Shown here piece after piece: positions 61,948 through 64,000 of a stretch of 64,000 bases of DNA. The notes below the pieces were generated by a model that searched no databases, had not been told where the DNA came from, and worked only from the letters and a program-made list of their open reading frames with translations. How positions within the stretch are numbered: the stretch's first letter is position 1; every line of letters begins with the position of its first letter. Location of the stretch: NCBI RefSeq assembly GCF_000717275.1, contig NZ_JNYV01000011.1, positions 62,001 through 126,000 on the forward strand, written 5' to 3'. This DNA is from Kitasatospora arboriphila (GTDB lineage: Bacteria > Actinomycetota > Actinomycetes > Mycobacteriales > Mycobacteriaceae). The position numbers were made by a program, and so were the translations under genes.

Positions 61948-63213
61948 ATGTTCGCTCGCCCCCGGCCCAGCCCGACCCGTCCTCGCGCAAGGCTTGTAAG
62001 AGCCGGTCGACCTGCGTCGACGCGCGGCGGACGGCATCGCCCCGGCCGCACTCTCGCGGTACTCGCGGTCAGCGTGTCGATGCTCGCCGCATGCGGTGGC
62101 AGCGACGGGGGCAGCGGCCTCAGCTCCACGACGGCGTACGCCCCGTCCTCGTCGACGGTGGCACCGTCGTCGTCGGCGTCCGCCGCGCCGCGCGTGGAGC
62201 CGGCAGCCTGTGGCGCACGGGAACTGGCCGAGATGTCGCCTCGGCGCAAGCTGGCCCAACTGCTGGTCGTCGGGGTGACCGGCACCCAGGATGCGGTGGA
62301 CATCGTGCGCCGGGAACAGATCGGTGGCGTCTTCATCGGCAGTTGGACCGATCTCGGGATGCTGTCCGATGGCGGCGTGGCTTCTGTACAGAAGGCGGCC
62401 GAGACGCCGGTCATGGTGACGGTCGATCAGGAAGGTGGCCGCGTCTCGCGGTTGTCCGGCCTCGGTATCGACAGCCCGTCGGCGCGCGAACTGGCCGCGA
62501 CGATGACGGTGGAGCAGGTGCGTGCCCTGGCCAAAGAGCAGGGCCTGCAGATGAAAGAGCTCGGCATCACCGTCGACTACGCGCCTGTCGCCGATGTGAG
62601 CGACGAATCCGACGACGAGGTGATCGGGGACCGTTCGTTCAGCGACGACCCCGCGGTGGTGACCCGTTACGCCAACGCCTATGCGCATGGTCTGCAGGAC
62701 GCGGGGATCATGCCGGTGTTCAAGCACTTCCCCGGGCACGGACACGGGTCCGGTGACTCCCACACGGGAACCGTGGCGACCCCGGATCTCGACGAACTGC
62801 AGGACAGTGACCTGGTTCCTTACCGGACGTTGATCCAGCCCGGGGTGGCGGTGATGGTCGGGCATCTGATCGTGCCGGGCCTGACCGGTCCGGACACCCC
62901 CGCCAGCATCAGCGAGCCCGCGATGTCCCTGCTGCGCGACGGCACGGGATATGGCGGCAAGCCCTTCGATGGTCCGATCTTCACCGACGACCTGTCAGGC
63001 ATGGCTGCCATCAGTGCCAAGTACGGCATCGAGAAGGCGGCAACCCTGGCGATCAGCGCCGGCGCCGACATCGCCCTGTGGCTCTCGACCGACAAGGTGC
63101 CCGCGGTGCTCGACGCACTGACTGCGGCGATGGGTTCCGGCACTCTGCCGGCCCAGCAGGTCGATGAATCGGTGGTCCGGGTGCTGCGTGCCAAGGGTGA
63201 ACTCGACTGCTGA
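61948..63213 (+). CDS. lpqI: GH3 beta-N-acetylglucosaminidase lipoprotein LpqI
   Basis: A 421-residue lipoprotein. The lipobox LAAC places the lipidated Cys at 49, followed by a Ser/Ala linker and a GH3 NagZ-type barrel. VMVTVDQEGGRVSRL, KHFPGHGHGSGDSHTG (with the His-Asp pair) and FTDDLSGMAAIS (catalytic Asp) are all present. It releases GlcNAc from cell-wall fragments. The long basic N-terminus before the signal is unusual; a start nearer the hydrophobic core is possible. It is divergent from the UspA gene by 89 bp. Confidence 0.92.
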   Translation: MFARPRPSPTRPRARLVRAGRPASTRGGRHRPGRTLAVLAVSVSMLAACGGSDGGSGLSSTTAYAPSSSTVAPSSSASAAPRVEPAACGARELAEMSPRRKLAQLLVVGVTGTQDAVDIVRREQIGGVFIGSWTDLGMLSDGGVASVQKAAETPVMVTVDQEGGRVSRLSGLGIDSPSARELAATMTVEQVRALAKEQGLQMKELGITVDYAPVADVSDESDDEVIGDRSFSDDPAVVTRYANAYAHGLQDAGIMPVFKHFPGHGHGSGDSHTGTVATPDLDELQDSDLVPYRTLIQPGVAVMVGHLIVPGLTGPDTPASISEPAMSLLRDGTGYGGKPFDGPIFTDDLSGMAAISAKYGIEKAATLAISAGADIALWLSTDKVPAVLDALTAAMGSGTLPAQQVDESVVRVLRAKGELDC

Positions 63214-63267
63214 GAAGAAGTCGACTGCTGATCGGGTCGCCCCGGTCCCTTGACGGGCCGCGGCGAA

Positions 63268-63283
63268 CTTACCGGCTGGTAAG
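63268..63283. promoter_or_regulatory. TetR-type operator palindrome
   Basis: CTTACC-GGCT-GGTAAG, perfect 6-bp arms, 28 nt upstream of the TetR start. Such TTACC-type palindromes are common autoregulatory sites of TetR proteins. Confidence 0.6.
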
Positions 63284-63311
63284 GTGACATTCGTCTGAAT
63301 TCAAAGGGGGT

Positions 63312-63917
63312 GTGGTCGTCGTGGCCGGAGGAACGAAGCGTTTGCCACGCGCCGTGCGAGAGCAGCAGATGCTCGACGCCGCTGTGCAAGTGTTCGCCGC
63401 CAACGGTTTTCGAGAGACGTCGATGGACGCGATCGCTGCCCAGGCCAGTATCAGCAAGCCGATGCTCTACCTCTACTACGGCTCCAAGGACGAACTCTTC
63501 GGCGCGTGCATCAGCCGTGAAGGCGCTCGGTTCATCGAGGCGATGAGCTCTGGGTTCGACCCCAATCTGCGCCAGCACGACCAGGCCCGCACGGTGATCT
63601 ACAGCTTCCTGCGTTATGTGCACGACAACCGCGAATCATGGCGAGTGCTCTACCGCCTCGCCAGCGGTCAGGCCAAGTTCGCCGGCCTGGTGGCCGCGAG
63701 TCGCGCCCGGCTGATCGAGATGGTCGCCGATCTGCTGCGTCGGGGCACCACCGTCCCGCACCCCAGCGACACCGACTTCGAGCTGATGGCCGTAGCGCTC
63801 GTCGGGGCCGGTGAGGCTGTCGCCGACCGGATCTCCGAGGGCGACATCGACCTTGACGTCGCCGCCGACCTCATGGTCTCGATGGGTTGGAAAGGCCTGG
63901 CGGGCGACCGCCCCTGA
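63312..63917 (+). CDS. TetR/AcrR family regulator (Rv0238 homologue)
   Basis: A 201-residue repressor. The HTH (about 18-62) reads MLDAAVQVFAANGFRETSMD and QASISKPMLYLYYGSKDELF. The ligand-binding domain follows. AAGGGGG lies just upstream of GTG 63312; a GTG at 63321 is an alternative. The palindrome upstream suggests autoregulation. It follows lpqI on the same strand after 98 bp, as Rv0237-Rv0238 do. A hairpin closes the gene. Confidence 0.9.
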   Translation: MVVVAGGTKRLPRAVREQQMLDAAVQVFAANGFRETSMDAIAAQASISKPMLYLYYGSKDELFGACISREGARFIEAMSSGFDPNLRQHDQARTVIYSFLRYVHDNRESWRVLYRLASGQAKFAGLVAASRARLIEMVADLLRRGTTVPHPSDTDFELMAVALVGAGEAVADRISEGDIDLDVAADLMVSMGWKGLAGDRP

Positions 63918-63939
63918 TCCGACTGCCCCTAACCGAAAA

Positions 63940-63990
63940 TGGTGGGTTCGGGCGAGCCCCACCAGGGGAAATGCTCGCCCGAACCCACCA
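63940..63990 (+). terminator. Very strong hairpin after the TetR gene
   Basis: GGTGGGTTCGGGCGAGC (63941-63957) pairs perfectly with GCTCGCCCGAACCCACC (63973-63989); with the outer T-A pair the arms are 18 bp around a 15-nt loop. CCGAA and TTCGG extend it outside. There is no T-tract. Confidence 0.8.
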
Positions 63991-64000
63991 ATTCGGGGTC

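Overview
The window is GC-rich throughout, codes densely on both strands, and uses many GTG starts and 4-nt ATGA/GTGA overlaps. It looks like a chromosomal segment of a mycolic-acid actinobacterium (order Mycobacteriales). The gene mmpL3, a GTP-type PEP carboxykinase, a full-length aftD, a DUF3068 protein, lpqI and a UspA protein, in an order recalling Mycobacterium tuberculosis Rv0204c-Rv0238, support this. Gordonia or a close relative is plausible, but the genus cannot be fixed from the sequence alone. I saw no prophage, transposase, CRISPR array, rRNA or tRNA.

Layout. 1-7 kb: the start of an M13 peptidase, a PAS-ANTAR regulator, a sulfonate/taurine-type ABC operon, an unusual array of three tandem A-C repeat modules (about 4.7-5.4 kb), a pirin and a PBP-like lipoprotein whose catalytic motifs are all degenerate. 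8-13 kb: an opine-dehydrogenase-like / 3-hydroxyacyl-CoA-dehydrogenase / MHS transporter cluster with a divergent AsnC regulator. 13-19 kb: an acyl-CoA catabolic operon (CoA ligase, cyclase-type hydrolase, acyl-CoA dehydrogenase, aminoglycoside-phosphotransferase-like kinase) divergent from a TetR regulator, with two matching palindromes between them. 19-21 kb: an ECF41 sigma factor (SigJ type) and its partner oxidoreductase, with a recognisable ECF41 promoter. 21-26 kb: a flippase-like membrane protein, an AI-2E family protein, a two-component system and a RibD-like reductase.

26-39 kb is the mycobacterial core block: a DUF2339-like membrane protein, mmpL3, a NYN-domain protein, trmB, two coupled dynamin-like proteins with degenerate P-loops, and pckG. 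39-45 kb holds a secreted phytase-esterase-like protein, a MacB-type ABC exporter, a PfkB kinase and surE. 45-64 kb is the cell-envelope block: methyltransferase, GT4 glycosyltransferase, large membrane protein, DUF3068 protein, acyltransferase, aftD, DUF2613, UspA, lpqI and a TetR regulator. Inside it lie accessory genes: a MocR regulator with a divergent EamA permease, a flippase and an LLM oxidoreductase.

How the genes work together. MmpL3 exports trehalose monomycolate, AftD completes arabinan, LpqI recycles peptidoglycan sugar, and the GT4, methyltransferase, acyltransferase and DUF3068 genes probably act on the same envelope. PEPCK links central carbon flow to the lipid and CoA-ester catabolism encoded upstream. 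The most interesting sequence-level signals are the apparent CTG start of aftD, the dead PBP-like lipoprotein, the shared MocR operator lying over two divergent start codons, the ECF41 promoter, the repeat array, and the kinase-containing acyl-CoA operon.
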